Below, piece by piece: positions 12,035 to 24,182 of a DNA stretch of 64,000 nt. The DNA comes from Isoetes taiwanensis (Eukaryota > Streptophyta > Lycopodiopsida > Isoetales > Isoetaceae): positions 9,446,105 through 9,510,104 of the forward strand of contig JAJEKV010000051.1 in NCBI GenBank assembly GCA_021234155.1, given 5' to 3'. Each line of letters starts with the position of its first letter. Positions within the stretch are counted from its first letter, which is position 1. The notes beneath the pieces are model-generated. The model saw nothing but the letters and a program-made list of their open reading frames with translations, was not told the origin of the DNA and made no database searches. The position numbers and the translations under genes are program-made.

Positions 12035-12225
12035 AGACCTGCACTGGCCGGTTAGATGGTTTGCACAGCCGCCGCCCAACAACAAGGGCGACTGCCAGTT
12101 TATAGCCTATAGAGAATTTGGAGCAGTTTTCAGCATATTCCAGATATATAATAGCATATACCTAGAACATGCCAAAAACCCACATAACCAAGGGATTGCC
12201 CCCCTAGGGGCAACCCAAAAATTGC
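12035..12225 (+). repeat. SINE-like repeat, copy A
   Basis: It shares with 16240-16412 the order CAGCATATTCC, ATATGCC-like motif, AAACCCACAT, then GCCCCCCTAGGGGCAACCC and an A-rich end. The last part can form a GGTTGCCCC/GGGGCAACC hairpin. A tRNA-derived head is suspected from sequence near 12050 but is diverged. Confidence 0.6.
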
Positions 12226-14150
12226 AACAAGACGCCCAACGAATTCATTGTAAAACCTACTTGAAGACGTACGGAACTACATCACTTGGCATGAAGGATA
12301 TAGGTCTGGCGATCAACATGTTGAGCTGGGTGTTCACTGTTAAATGTAGTAACAGTTAGTTGCAGTACTTAAGATGTCATAAACGATCTAGGTCCCTTTT
12401 GATCTGGCATTTTATCTTGCATTTGTTCGTGAAGATGCTACGATTTTATTGAAACTCAAAAGCTAGAGAAACGTTTGAATTTTCCAGAAACCTTTTGCCA
12501 TAGCTTCACCTGAGTTTTTCAAGCTAATCTACTCCCAAGTCCAACTAGAAAACCCTATTTTAGCAACAGAAGGACATATAAAATTCTGAGATGTGCACAT
12601 CCTGTAAGCGCAGAAGCATGTCATTTATCAGCATTTAAAAATGTCCATCCTCCCATTACCATATTCAGGAAGTCTAGTGGACATCTCTCGTTTCCACTTA
12701 AGAAGCAGTTCAGTTAATTTGGTTTTATATATTTTATAGCTTTGAAAATATGCAATAAAGCATGATCTTGCTCTAAGCCAAGTGGCAAAATATACATATC
12801 AAGGATCATGGCCATGGCTGTAGATCATATGATAGAAGTGTTCAAGTGAAAGCATATCAAAGTATACAAATAATCGAATGTATTTTACAACTGTAAAATA
12901 GAAATTGAAAGGGTTTAGGTCAACAACAAAAGTTGGAACAATTACAATCATAATTATTCCCAAATTTTCGAGCTCAGCTGTGTTTGCACCCACCTGAGAA
13001 CAAGAAAAAACAATGTGCATGAGTCCTGCATTTTGAACTTATCTAGCAGGACTGGTCTTCAAACACAGTCCTAGGGATTTTTGTATATTGCATATATTCT
13101 GAAATGTGAAATACATGTCATTTGATATTGTCCCAACATTGTGTATCTCATTTTTCTCTTCTTAAAAAGGCTGTTATTCATATTGGACGAAAACGCATAA
13201 CCTACACCCTAACAAAATAAAAAATTGCACCTACTACAACATTTCCGTTGCATGAAAGCCTATCTCCAATGCGACAGAATATTAGTAGGGGTATTAGCTA
13301 GATCTAACAGCATCTGGAGAAATTAGTGCCCTGCTCAGACATGCTAAAAGAAATTACTCTAGAACTGAAAATTAGTAGAAATGATCATGAAGAAAAGCTC
13401 ATCAGATATAGTGGTCAGACATAACATACACTGCTTATACAGATAGTATGGTGGAAATTGTTGAAGTGATTTGGACACCATTGTGCATCACCAACATACC
13501 CTTGCATTGCTTCTTGGCTTCCAATTTACCACTAAGAACCTTGGATTGTTGAGCTACTCCGCAACCCCAATTAAATCGGGAAATAAATGGGTTGCAATTC
13601 GAATCAGCAAACTTAGCAAGCATCTCTAAACTGATAGTGGAAGCCATTGGCAATAACAACTGGACATTGCCATCCATCCTAACTGAGACAATGCATATAT
13701 TTCCACAATTAGTTGAGGAGAATAAGACCATAAACAGGACGACTAACATAGTAGAGTTTATTACAAGCGGCACACATTGCGTGTAAATGTCGATTAAGGC
13801 AGACAAAGTACTCGATGCACCGAAACAAAATGGAATCATGGTTTGTCTCTCTAGTTAATCAATCCAAAATTATGGCCACAGACAGGGAAACAATGCAAGG
13901 TTTTCCAAGAAACAATAGCTCAGGCAAAGACAGTATCTTTTCTTGTTGTAATCGAAGTGCAGAGCCGTTCTTCCTGAGGTCTTAAACCAAAGTCTTACCA
14001 TAATCTGTGAACCTGAAACAACAAAAGGGTAGAGCAAAATACAGTTGGGTCACGCAAGCACATTGGGACTCATCGATCCGACCCTAAAATCGTGAGGCAA
14101 GACGAGAGCAAACAGAAAAAACTACCCCGATAACCAAAAAAGCATTGTGA
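12226..14150. other. No gene recognised
   Basis: The longest frame (minus, 13839-13435, 134 residues) has no motif I know and overlaps a similarly long plus-strand frame. I do not call it as a gene. Confidence 0.4.
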
Positions 14151-14166
14151 TAACTGTGAAAAAAAA

Positions 14167-16225
14167 CTACCCCGATAACTCAAGAGCACTGAAAGGATCT
14201 GCGCCTGCATCTGGTATCACACCTGTGTCTTCTTGTATCTGTATGAACTTATTCTCTGACAGATCTACATAGAATAGAAAGCCTTGATTCTTGGAGTCAT
14301 CCACTGTGAAGTTAAATTTGACAGGGCCTTGCAAGTTGTTATCATGGATATCTATATTTCTATATCTTTGGAATGGTGGGAATTTCAAGTCAAATGGTTT
14401 ATGTGAAAGATTTACCGACTAGCACCCCGAAAGTGTCATTCAAGACCCATGCATGTACATTTCCAATGAGTTGGTTCTCACGACGGATCTAGATCATCCA
14501 AGGTGCTAGGTAATGTTGGTATAGTGCCGCTAAGCTTGTTTGATGATATATACAAGCTAGCTAGCCAGTCAAATTGTTTGAATGATCTTTGGAATACTTG
14601 CCAACTAAAGAATTGTTAGAAAGTACTAAAGTGGCCAGATTTGACATAAACCCTAGGTGGCATGGAATAGTGCCGGATAATTTATTGGATTTGAAGGTTA
14701 AGTATGTCCAACTTTTGAAGGTTTCCCACTCTGCAGTATACGTCGACAACTTATTCCCATCGAGTACATATAGGTGACATTGCTAAGGTTCCCCAATGCG
14801 GAGGTATACTTGCCACTAAACATGTTATCCAAAATAGAGAACCAATTGAGTTTGTCAAGACTGCCAATGGATCTTGGGATTGCACCTGTGAACATGTTAT
14901 CTTCAATTTCCAAATATGTTAACTGATTCAATGCTCCAATAAAATCTGGAAGCTTGCCGCCAATTTGGGTTCCATATATTTGAAGTTTTTGCAGCTTTGT
15001 TAAGTTGCTAAGATCAGGTAGACTACTTATTAGGTTATTTCGACCAATAATCTCAAAAGTTTCAAGATTGCGAAGCTTGTTGAAGCTTGCTGGGATTTTT
15101 CCAGATAATTCTGAACCGCTCAAGCTGAGGCCGCGGAGGTTATAAAGGTTACCAAGGGTTTGTGGAATTGGACCTGAAAGAGCACCTCCAAGGTCAAGGT
15201 ATTGAAGGTATTTTAAATTACCAAGAGCAGGGGGAATGGCACCAACAAAATTGTTTCCCTCAAACTGTAAGCTATGTAGATTAGTCAGCTACCCAGGCTA
15301 CTTGGTATTTTCCATTCAAGTTGTCATTCTTAAGATGAAGCTCTGTCAACCTGAAAAGACCCCCTAGACACTCTGGAATGACACCAGTTAAATGACTGTT
15401 TTGGCCTAGATTTAGATACTCCAATTGTGTCAGACTGCAGAGCTGAATGGTCATTTTACCACCAATATTATTGCGGCTCAAGTCTAGATAAACCAGTTCA
15501 GTGAGATTTCCTAGCTGTTCAGGAAGTTTTCCATTCAGATTCTATTTGGAAAAATCAAGGTGTTTCAGCTTGGTCATACTTCCCAAACAATGAGATATAA
15601 TTCCAGCTATGTCATTACATGCCAAGGAAAGGTAGTTCAGATTTCTAAGATGGCATATGGATTTTGGAAACGCACCTACTACTGGTAAGGTATTGTAAAG
15701 CTCGGAATGGCTAAGATAAAGGAACTTGAGTTGAGAAAGTTGAGACAATTCTGCTGGGAAAGACTGGTAGGGTCAGACACAAGACAGATTCAAGAGCTCT
15801 AAGGCTTAGAGAGTAACAAGGTATTGCATTACAGGATAAAAACTGCTGGCTACATTCACCTCCAATGAGGACCCAGCAAAGGCCATATTCAGGACACTTG
15901 ACGCTTCCATTGCTGTGCAAGGAAAAACCCAATTCAAGCAAATAGGTAATGAGTATGTTAGACAAAATAACTAAAGCATTTGAAACTACTTACTTGTTGC
16001 AAGTGATTCCTTGCCAGTGACAGCAGTTCCCATCCTTGGTCCATGTTGCGAATGCAGTTTGTTTAGAATCAAAACCTGACCTGAAGTTCAGAAGAGCAGT
16101 TTGTTCTTCTTTTGTACAAGCCCAGTATGGCCCAGCTAAGACGAGAAGGAAAGAAATGCAAATTTATCGCTCCCTGCAAGAGCAGAAGCATTACAAATCG
16201 CGACCAGACCATAGCCCTGTGCTCT
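14167..16225 (-). pseudogene. Leucine-rich repeat receptor-like protein, broken
   Basis: From about 16220 the minus strand gives a hydrophobic leader, then an LRR N-terminal cap (CTKEEQTALLNFRSGFDSKQ, then NCCHWQGITCN) ending at a GT donor. Repeats of the LxxLxxLxLxxNxLxGxIP type follow to 14167, for example LTQLEYLNLGQNSHLTGVIP and LTYLEIEDNMFTGAIP. Plant proteins of this plan are plasma-membrane receptors with extracellular repeats. An in-frame stop after LDFSK (about 15541), a frameshift near 15290, another near 14760 and further stops break the array. No transmembrane segment or kinase domain follows. It is a pseudogene of an LRR receptor-like protein or kinase. Confidence 0.85.
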
Positions 16226-16239
16226 GTTTGTCTTAGCCA

Positions 16240-16412
16240 GTTATCCGGTTCAAACGTCCACGACCCACAACGGAAGTGACCGTCTATTTACAGGGAACAG
16301 AAGGTTTTTAGCAGTCACAGGCATATCTTAGGTATATTCTGGCATATGCTTAGAATATGCCAGAAACCCACATGACCGAGGGTTTGCCCCCCTAGGGGCA
16401 ACCCAAAAATAA
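16240..16412 (+). repeat. SINE-like repeat, copy B
   Basis: It starts close to a B-box-like GGTTCAAACG (about 16248) and includes GGCATATGCTTAGAATATGCC, ending with TTTGCCCCCCTAGGGGCAAC and an A-rich tail. It matches copy A at 12035-12225 best over the last 90 bases. It lies directly upstream of the LRR pseudogene leader. Confidence 0.6.
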
Positions 16413-18483
16413 TTAAGATTTACCACAGTCTCCTCCTGATATCATATTACATTTCATGGACAACATACTTGTCGTATATAATAGTGTAGACCACGGGCAT
16501 TTTTTATGGATAGAACGGCATTGACAATACTCCATCTCTACAGACCAACCCAAAAGCCAAAACAGAAATATAGATTCTAATTTTTTCCTATTCATGAGCT
16601 GCCAAACAAAAACAACACGTGCAAAGACAAAAAAAACCCACAGCAAAGTTGAAGGCAATGGTTGCTCGACATGTTTGTTACTTAGAGAAAATAACTGGGG
16701 AGCTAATGTTCTGTAAATAACAAACATTTATGTGTGTAACTAATGATCTGGTCATATGGAATTTCAATCTTTATTTCCTAGCATCCATGATTACGAAAAC
16801 AAAAGCATTCTACGTTTTCTTTGATCGACACTACAACAACATCGATTTTTACCACGTGCAAAATTTTTGCAATCACTAAAAAAATGACACGTAAGATTGA
16901 TTCTTGTCACTTATATAGTGATCACAATGTTGTTTACTTGTGGATGCATCAATGGGTGTTCCAAACGGGCAACCCATTGATGCGTTAACATCTTGTTAAT
17001 AATATATACCTTTTCATACGAACTTAAGATTTCGTGTGGTTTTGTATGGTAGTTTTATTTATCTTTTTAATAAGGTATTGTTTTGAAACATCATGGAAAG
17101 TGGATCGCTGGTTCTACCTCCGGAATGGAAAACGGCAGTGTCATTCCCCTCAAGCGGTCATCTGCAATCGATCAACAGGTAAAAATTGATGGCGCTCCCC
17201 ACTTACCATGATGTGGGGGGACGAAATAGGGTCAATGATTCTAGGACCCGCTCCCGGCTCCCGCCAGTTTTTTTATTTGACTTTCTTGCTTCGATCGTTG
17301 GATTGGCGACACGTGGCATAGAAGGGATGCCTATCTGTTGTCCACGTAATAGCAAAGTCCATTTACTGGACTTTCCTATATACGTAAAATGTATTATCTT
17401 GAAAAACAAAACATGTTTACATTTGGATACTAAGTTTAAGGGAAACAGAGTCTTAAGATTTCCCTAAGAATGTCTTATTTGAATATATAGCTAATTAGCA
17501 AGGAGGCACAATAGGGGCATATGCAATTTTAAGGCTTTGAATTTGATCTTAAATGAGGTAAACATGATTCGTTTGTTCAATTCTTGTACTTAAAGGGTTA
17601 TTTTCATTACATTCAATTAGTGGAGTCCAACAATCCAAATTAACAAAAGAAGAATGTCAAATTATAAATAGCTTTGGAAGGAAGCATATAAAATGTCAGA
17701 CCATTGTAAGCACAAAGTAGCAGATACAAAAAAATATAAATAAACTAGCGGTAACGCAGGCTTGGGGAAGGGGTAGGTTGGATTGCGTGGTTGGGTTAGG
17801 TTATCACATTTTTAGTGTTTGTATTGTTTGTCTGGTGGAGTTAGATGGTGAGAATAGATTTTGCATTTATTAGTTTGCATTTGGATGCCATGGCATGTAG
17901 AGGTGACACTACAATTGTGATTGTAATTTTGAAGTTTTGTTGGATGCATTATGTAATCTATTATCTGTTTTAAGGTTAATCATGGGGGTTAGGATGACAT
18001 CTTCGAGTTAAGAATCTCAAGATGTCTATATGCAAGAAGTGGAGAAAGGAAAATTTAAGATCCTCATTCCAAATTTGTAGCTTGTTTGGACGCTGAAACG
18101 AATTACAAAGATGGTTTCATATCATCCAAAATGGTGTTAATGAGAATGAAGTTATTTTTTTATTGTAGTATAGAAATAAACGTTACAGTGTTTTGTCGGT
18201 TGACTAGATACAACAAATAAGAAGTGTTGACTAGCACTTCAAGCATGTCCAATTTGAGATTTTAGGGTATGCTACCAATCGTCATGAGGCAAACATGTTA
18301 GAAAAGCAATTTATTTGGGAGCAATATATTTGGGGCAGCACCTTTGTGTAGGGCTTGCTTCAAGAAATCTTGATATTATCATCCACAGCATCATCATTTA
18401 TAACCCTAATGCTTCTATCGAACATGAAACGAATGAAGAAATTATCTAGATTCATTTCTGTCAAACCTATTTGCTTCTATCAT
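16413..18483. other. No gene recognised
   Basis: AT-rich sequence. A G-box-like GACACGTGGC occurs at about 17308 beside a GATTGGCG motif, a combination found in plant promoters, but no gene follows on either side. Otherwise I see nothing in this stretch. Confidence 0.35.
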
Positions 18484-18826
18484 GCTTCTAGTGGTAACAC
18501 ACTAGGTCTAGCAACTATAGGTCTCGAGTTCGAGACCGCCCAGAATCGCACTCTGAACTGTTGGGTGTCAAAACCCACAGACGCAATGTAAAGTGGTTGG
18601 GCGTTTAGTCTAGTGGTAACACACTAGGTCTAGCAACTATAGGTCTCGAGTTCGAGACCGCCCAGAATCGCACTCTGAACTGTTGGGTGTCAAAACCCAC
18701 AGACGCAATGTAAAGTGGTTGGGGGCAGGGCCCAACAAAGCAATGTAGTGTGGTGTGTGGTCACATGTCCAGATGCTGCCTAGTGGCGTGACGTTAAAAT
18801 ACTATCTATCTATCCTATCCTAAGTG
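18484..18826 (+). mobile_element. tRNA-derived SINE with tandem duplicated head
   Basis: The second unit carries a perfect RNA polymerase III A box (TAGTCTAGTGG, 18606-18616) and B box (GTTCGAGAC, 18650-18658). The first unit has the same B box at 18528-18536, 122 bp upstream, and a degraded A box. The two 122-bp heads are almost identical. After the second head comes a unique body (GGGGCAGGGCCCAAC onward) and a tail of TATC repeats at 18797-18822. No open frame is expected. It is a SINE; the dimeric head could come from tandem insertion or unequal exchange. Confidence 0.85.
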
Positions 18827-19261
18827 GCGAAAAGCAGAGGACGCAAATTCATTCATTTTTTTGGAATTTCATGTGTTAGATACGCCTGCAAATGTCATTA
18901 AAATATACAATTACTGTAGTGCAAATGAACTTCTGCACATTGTGAAAGAATGGAGCTATAAACATCCATCGTGAGGGCAACAGTGTCAAAATTAGAACTT
19001 AATTCTTAAAATCCATGTAGCAATTGGATTATAATAATGATTTTGATTTGAAATTACAATGAACTAGGAGATAAAAAAAAAGTCGAAGTAACAAGTTCTA
19101 TTGATTAATCTAAATTCTTAACGTAACAAGTTTAAGGAAATAATCTTTAGAGTTCTAGCATAAGTAATTCAATGCTCTTAATTCCTTGGCTCATCTCTAC
19201 AATCCTTTTCATATGCATTGCTTTTACGTGCACTTCATTGTCTTTTTCAATTATCATATTA

Positions 19262-19754
19262 AGGGTACATTCACACCCGCGGTTAAGTTAAGTTAAAATA
19301 TGGTTTTTAACTAAATTTACATTCGCACCACTAGTTAAGTTAGCATATAGTTACGAATTTAGTTAACTTTTTTAACCAAAAACACTAACTAAACTTGTCT
19401 TCGCATCTTGTTCAGTTAAGTTAGCAAAATTAACCAAAAGTTAACTAAATTAAAAATTAGCACTAAAAGTTAAATGACTTCATAGAGGTCACTTTAAGTT
19501 TAGTTAAATGTGCTTATAATTTTCTATGCCTTTGGCTAACTTAACTAGACATATTCGAAAGCATTTAGTTAGCTAGTTAAGTTATTTTTTAACCAATTTT
19601 TTTAACTAAACGAGTGCGAAATGGTTTTCCGTTAAGTTAGCCTAACTAAATTTTTTAACTAGCTTTGGTGCGAAGGCAATCACCCGGTTAGTATTAACTT
19701 AACTTAATGGTAATAGTTAACTTAACTAAACTTAACCATGGGTGCGAATAGACT
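19262..19754. mobile_element. Tourist-like MITE with TTA target-site duplication
   Basis: The left end AGGGTACATTCACACC and the inverted right end AGTCTATTCGCACC begin imperfect inverted repeats that continue as GGTTAAGTTaAGTTAA. TTA flanks both sides (19259-19261 and 19755-19757). The 493-bp interior is built of GTTAAGTTA/TAACTTAAC motifs in both orientations, so the whole unit can fold on itself. No coding sequence is present. A 3-bp TTA duplication is typical of PIF/Harbinger-derived MITEs. Confidence 0.7.
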
Positions 19755-19945
19755 TTAAGGCATCTTGTTGGAGCCTTTATAAATGAATATTACCAAAAAA
19801 GCTTCCTCCTCTAGAATCATCAATATGGCATATACATTCTATCATTCATATATAAGTCATATTCCTTTTCTGTTTTTTTTCTATTTTGTTTAATGCAAGA
19901 AAAAAACCTACACTTGACACCTGGAAAAAAAGTATTGTTGGCATG

Positions 19946-19953
19946 TGACGTCA
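19946..19953. promoter_or_regulatory. bZIP-type TGACGTCA palindrome
   Basis: A perfect TGACGTCA lies 43 bp upstream of the first ATG of the prolyl-oligopeptidase pseudogene. In plants this palindrome binds bZIP factors. Any function is inference, since the downstream gene is dead. Confidence 0.4.
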
Positions 19954-19995
19954 TGATTCTCCCTTTTTTTTGCTCTTGAAGCAATCCCAGGGTCT

Positions 19996-21920
19996 ATGAT
20001 TCCTTGCTCTGCTGGCTATGGCAGATCCATCTTCTGGCGCCTCCTAGGTCTCCGGCTTCTGCTTCGATGGCCATCAACGAGAGCTGCAATTGCGAAACAC
20101 CTCAATGCATTCCATTTCCGCAAATGCATTACCAATGTAGAAGCCATTGACGAAGGCTGGAGCTTCAGAATTGCGACGCCTCCCAAGGCTTCAAAGCGCA
20201 GCTTCTTGCACACATAGCATGGCATCACTTGGGATGATACTTACTATTGATTGAGTAATGTCGAGGATCCAAAGGTTCAAAAGTTTTTGGAGGAGGAAAA
20301 TAAGTATGCTCGTACCGTGATGAAGGGCACCAAAAATTTGCAGAAGCAATTGATTAGCGAAATGGCTGGCATGATGGAAAAGGAGCTTTGCTCTCCTTCT
20401 GAACGTTGGCGAGAATGGTAAGTGCTCTAGTTCATTATCACAAGGATTGAGTTTGTAGGTAAGCACCTATTCTGTTGTTTAATGGTTTTGGGTATGAAAG
20501 GGTTTGATTTCACAAACTTATGCAAGGCCGAATAGATTAATTGTTATTTGAGCTTAGAGGGAATTGGCGTAATGCATGCATATTTTTAAAAGCTCGCAAA
20601 AACTTTCTTTCCTTTATGTTTTGGTTGTAGTAATTTGATCAGATATCTTGTTAACTTTACCAGCTCATCTGAAGATTCAAAGAATGATTTGAAAAAAAAA
20701 AATTAGGTGTGAGATTCCATGCTTTACTACACGTGCATCCCAAAAGGGAAAGAATCTGTTGTTTACTATAGAAGGAAAGCAGTAATCAAACAAGTGATAC
20801 CACAGTGGAAAAAATTCCTGCATTAGAAAACGAAATTGAAGCAGGACGAGGTGCTTATTGATATAAACCAAATTGCTGAAGAACATGGTATAGCCAGATT
20901 GCCAGCCTCATTAAGTTGAATTATGAAATATTGTTCACCCCTTTTTCCTTGGTTGGTTGTCATAGGATATGCCCAACTTGGCATGTGCAAGCTTTCTCCG
21001 ATTACCGACTACTGGCATATACTGTTGATTTAACAGGTCATGAAGTGTTTACCCTTTTTGCGAAAGATCTGGAAATAGGTCGCATATTACCGGAGCACGT
21101 GTTAAAAGGCGTCGTAAGCATCGAATGGTCCAAGACAGGACATTCATTATTCGATACTTCCTCCAATAGCTCAAGGATCCTTTCAGGTTTGAGAACAATG
21201 CTCTCATTAGTATGTTGTTCATTGAACTTATAACAGTCCGTTATTTCAGGCTTTTTTCTAGAAATTTGAAATCCCAGGAAGGTGACATCCTCGTTTTTGA
21301 GGAATTGAATCAGAAAAGATTTCTTGGTGTTACAAGAACAAAAGACTGGCAGTATATTGTGCTTAATGTGAACTCCAAGACCTCATAAGAGGTAAGCTCT
21401 CAATATCACTAAGCTCATATATTAAGTTCCCATATATCATGTTGCATGGATAACAAAGTGCTGGAAATTCCATTTCTGTGATTAGATCTTTTGAGTCAAT
21501 ACAAACCTGACTTTGTAAAAAGTGGAAAAGCGTCATGAAGTGTTTACCCTTTTTGTGAAAGATCTGGAAACAGGTTGTATATTACCAGAGCATGCGTTAA
21601 AAGGCGTCATATGGTCCAAGACAGGACATTCATGCCTCCAATAGCTCAAGGAGGCCTTTCAGATTTGAGAACAATGCTCTCATTAGTATGCTGCTCATTG
21701 AAGAATTGAATCAGAAAAGATTTGTTGATGTTACAAGAACAAAAGACTGGAAGTATATTGTGCTTAATGTGAACTCTAAGACCTCATCAGAGGTAAACTT
21801 TCAACATCACTAAGCTCATATATTAAGTTCTCATATATCGGATAACAAAGTGCTGGAAATTCCATTCATGTGATTAATCTTTCTAGTCAATCCAAACCTG
21901 ACTTTGCAAAAAGTGGAAAA
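19996..21920 (+). pseudogene. Prolyl oligopeptidase family (S9A) gene, N-terminal part, broken
   Basis: The frame opens with a basic, hydrophobic leader (19996), possibly organellar, then ATPPKASKRSFLHT, a stop, HGITWDDTYY, a stop replacing the expected Trp, and LSNVEDPKVQKFLEEENKYA. Later exons give IPKGKESVVYYRRKAV (20720), QDEVLIDINQIAEEHG (20845), DYRLLAYTVDLTGHEVFTLF (21000) and GDILVFEELNQKRFLGVTRT (21275). This is the N-terminal cap and beta-propeller of plant oligopeptidase B/prolyl oligopeptidase-like serine peptidases. The catalytic Ser-Asp-His domain is absent. Stops at 20218, about 20250 and 20850, frameshifts and an internal duplication show it is dead. Introns are retained, so it arose by DNA duplication rather than retroposition. 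Confidence 0.85.
21039..21920 (+). repeat. Tandem duplication, about 495-bp unit, inside the peptidase pseudogene
   Basis: CATGAAGTGTTTACCCTTTT occurs at 21039 and 21534. Both units end with CAAACCTGACTTTG and AAAAGTGGAAAA (about 21530 and 21920). The second copy is shorter through internal deletions. It keeps TCATCAGAG where the first has a stop (TCATAAGAG), so the stop arose after the duplication. Confidence 0.8.
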
Positions 21921-23000
21921 TCGAAGAAGTGACATCTAGTACTTTCTGGAGCATCATTGTGGGTTTTTTTATATTCTGACAAATGCGGGGGACATGAACA
22001 GTCAACAAGCCGAAGCCCACCAGAACTATCATTTAGTTCGGTGCAAATTAGATAAATTATGTTCCAAGTATTGACAGGTAACTGTTACTTTGACAACCCC
22101 TTTAAAGGACAGTTATTTTTTAGCTTTCATATTTCTTTAGAAAATAGACGAGTCTTCTATTATGTTCTTGCAGTAAGCCTCCATGCATGATAGTGTCTTA
22201 GGAACCATCACATTATTGGATAAGGGTTGGAAAAACATGGGATTCAAAAGCATAGTCGTTTAATGCATCTGTCATTTAATGAAGTATCTATTATGGCATG
22301 ATATATATATCGCATAGCATTGAATGTTGTAGCATAACAACACTTCAAAGAGCTACAGTATATTCTAACGATTTGTTTTAATGTTTCATAAGTCTGAGAA
22401 TTGTCACGGAATTGAATTTGAGGCCTTAGTGGACTTTTTTTTATCCCGTTTCCGACATGAATGCAGCAGATAATGCAGTAGTGGGTACCACAGCTGATGT
22501 GCAGAAGCCAACAAGAAAGGTCATTGGCCATAGCATAGCGACAGGCAAATTTCTTTTTTGTGGGAGAGAGGTCCCCTTGGTGCAGCCTTTGAGAGGCATT
22601 GTCATGAGCCGGTACAGTCTAGAGGCAGGAGCAGAAGAGAGATTTTGAGGCCCAGCGGCTCGATTATAGGGATGCGGAGCTCTTTGTTCAATCGTAGCCT
22701 GTTAATAAAACACATGTTTTCAATGATCTGACTAGTCCTGATCTGTACAGTTTTTATGTGGTCTGTATTGATGGCTAGTTCAGAGGTTGAACCTCAAGCT
22801 ATTTTCTTATTTCTTTTGTTTCTTTACACAGCCTTTGAAAGGCATCTGTTTGAGTCCTATCTCAGAGGCTGGATAAAGGCGGCTTAGAGGCTGGATAGCT
22901 GCAGAGACCTCTGATTCAGAGGTTAGATTCACGGTGCAGAGCTGTAATATTTGTGTGGATCTCCTTGGATGAAGCTTTAGTGTTAAAGTTCAATGAAAAT
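21921..23000. other. No gene firmly recognised
   Basis: A 63-codon plus-strand frame at 22457-22648 has no motif I recognise and is too short to call. Otherwise I see nothing in this stretch. Confidence 0.3.
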
Positions 23001-23008
23001 TTATGGGT

Positions 23009-23539
23009 TTATATGCATGATTGATAAGATAGCTTGTTATTATCGTCTGTAAGTTCAGTGAGGCGTCGGGCGGTAATCCTTCGCAGCAGTTCTGCATGAT
23101 AGCACTCTAGTCGGGCTTGCATGTCCAGCTGAATTTCTATCAAGTAGTCCACCTTAAAGTAGGTTGGGACCTCACCCCAAGCAAAACTTTGGGTGGCCTC
23201 ATTGTACTCATAAGGAGGAAGGTCGAAAGGGCTTCCATTTATGATGGCTCTTCCATCACCCAGATATATATACTCGAGTCCCCAGACTTTTGGGTCTCCC
23301 CTTTCCATCTCTCGGGTGTCATTCCCATGGGCAAGTTCTCGAATCTTGGCAGCTTCCCTCCGGACGACTTCTTCTTCCGTAACTTCTACACACGCAGGCG
23401 GGTGCACTTGGTCAGGCTGTTCGACCAAGGTGTAGGGCTGCTGGAGGAGGTTAAGCTTTATCAAAAAGCGCTCGGACAAATAAGGAATCCTATGCCCGGC
23501 GACGAAGCGTTGCACGAGCTTAGTCAAGAGTAGCTCCAC
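23009..23539 (-). CDS. Unknown protein, 176 codons open
   Basis: A long minus-strand frame with balanced composition encodes VEVTEEEVVRREAAKIRELA, then WGLEYIYLGDGRAIINGSPF and LIEIQLDMQARLECYHAELL. The C-terminal third looks helical. The frame stays open upstream of the first ATG through LGEHLDTDPHLVELLLTKLV to a stop at about 23605, where a one-base shift would join it to an ATG near 23640. I do not recognise the family. It lies on the PBS side of the LTR at 24196-25276, separated from it by a poly(T) tract, so it could be part of a transposon or a retroposed gene. Confidence 0.4.
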   Translation of the reverse strand: MELLLTKLVQRFVAGHRIPYLSERFLIKLNLLQQPYTLVEQPDQVHPPACVEVTEEEVVRREAAKIRELAHGNDTREMERGDPKVWGLEYIYLGDGRAIINGSPFDLPPYEYNEATQSFAWGEVPTYFKVDYLIEIQLDMQARLECYHAELLRRITARRLTELTDDNNKLSYQSCI

Positions 23540-23818
23540 CAGATGCGGGTCAGTATCAAGGTGCTCTCCAAGGTAAATATTTGGGGTACACTAAAGTTGC
23601 TGGGGCTTAGGATACCTTTGGTGTGTGCCATATTCATTGGGATGGGAAAAGAAAGCGAGAGAGGAAGCGCTTGTAGGTGGCGACGCCGTAGGGCAGAAGC
23701 GGAGGCAAGCGCTTGGAGCTTCGACTCCGGCGGCTATGGCGGATGGGCGAGGCGGGCGGTTGGCAGAAAATAGAGCAAAAGAAAATAACCGTCGTTTTTT
23801 AAATTCAAATTTTTTGTC

Positions 23819-23839
23819 AGTTTTTTTTTTTTTTTTTTA
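23819..23839 (-). other. Poly(T) tract (poly(A) on the minus strand)
   Basis: About 18 T residues interrupt the leader that follows the LTR and PBS. It may mark the junction of a minus-strand retroposed copy or the edge of an insertion. Confidence 0.4.
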
Positions 23840-24182
23840 ATTATACGGTGGCGCAGAATATGCATTTTATACGCCTTTCAATGTCGGATGATGATGCTCC
23901 TAAGGTATTTGGGTTATGCCCGACGCGTTGGCGCAAAAATCTCGTCCATCCGAGCTACTTAGAGAAAGTTATGGCGCTTAGAACATACGAGCCCTTTACC
24001 TCACCATCTGAACCTACCCACCTTACTATAGAACACTCTCCTACTCAACTAGGTTAATCCTCCCATAATTGGGTCAGCCCACATGCTAACTACAGAGTTG
24101 CGATACTTTAACCTAAGACAAAGTCCTATCAACTAACGAGTTAGACTGTGGCCAGTGCAATGATTTGGTCTACCAAAATCAT

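Noticed and set aside
13435-13839. 134-codon minus-strand frame
   Set aside because: No recognisable motif, no splice context, and an opposing frame of similar quality.
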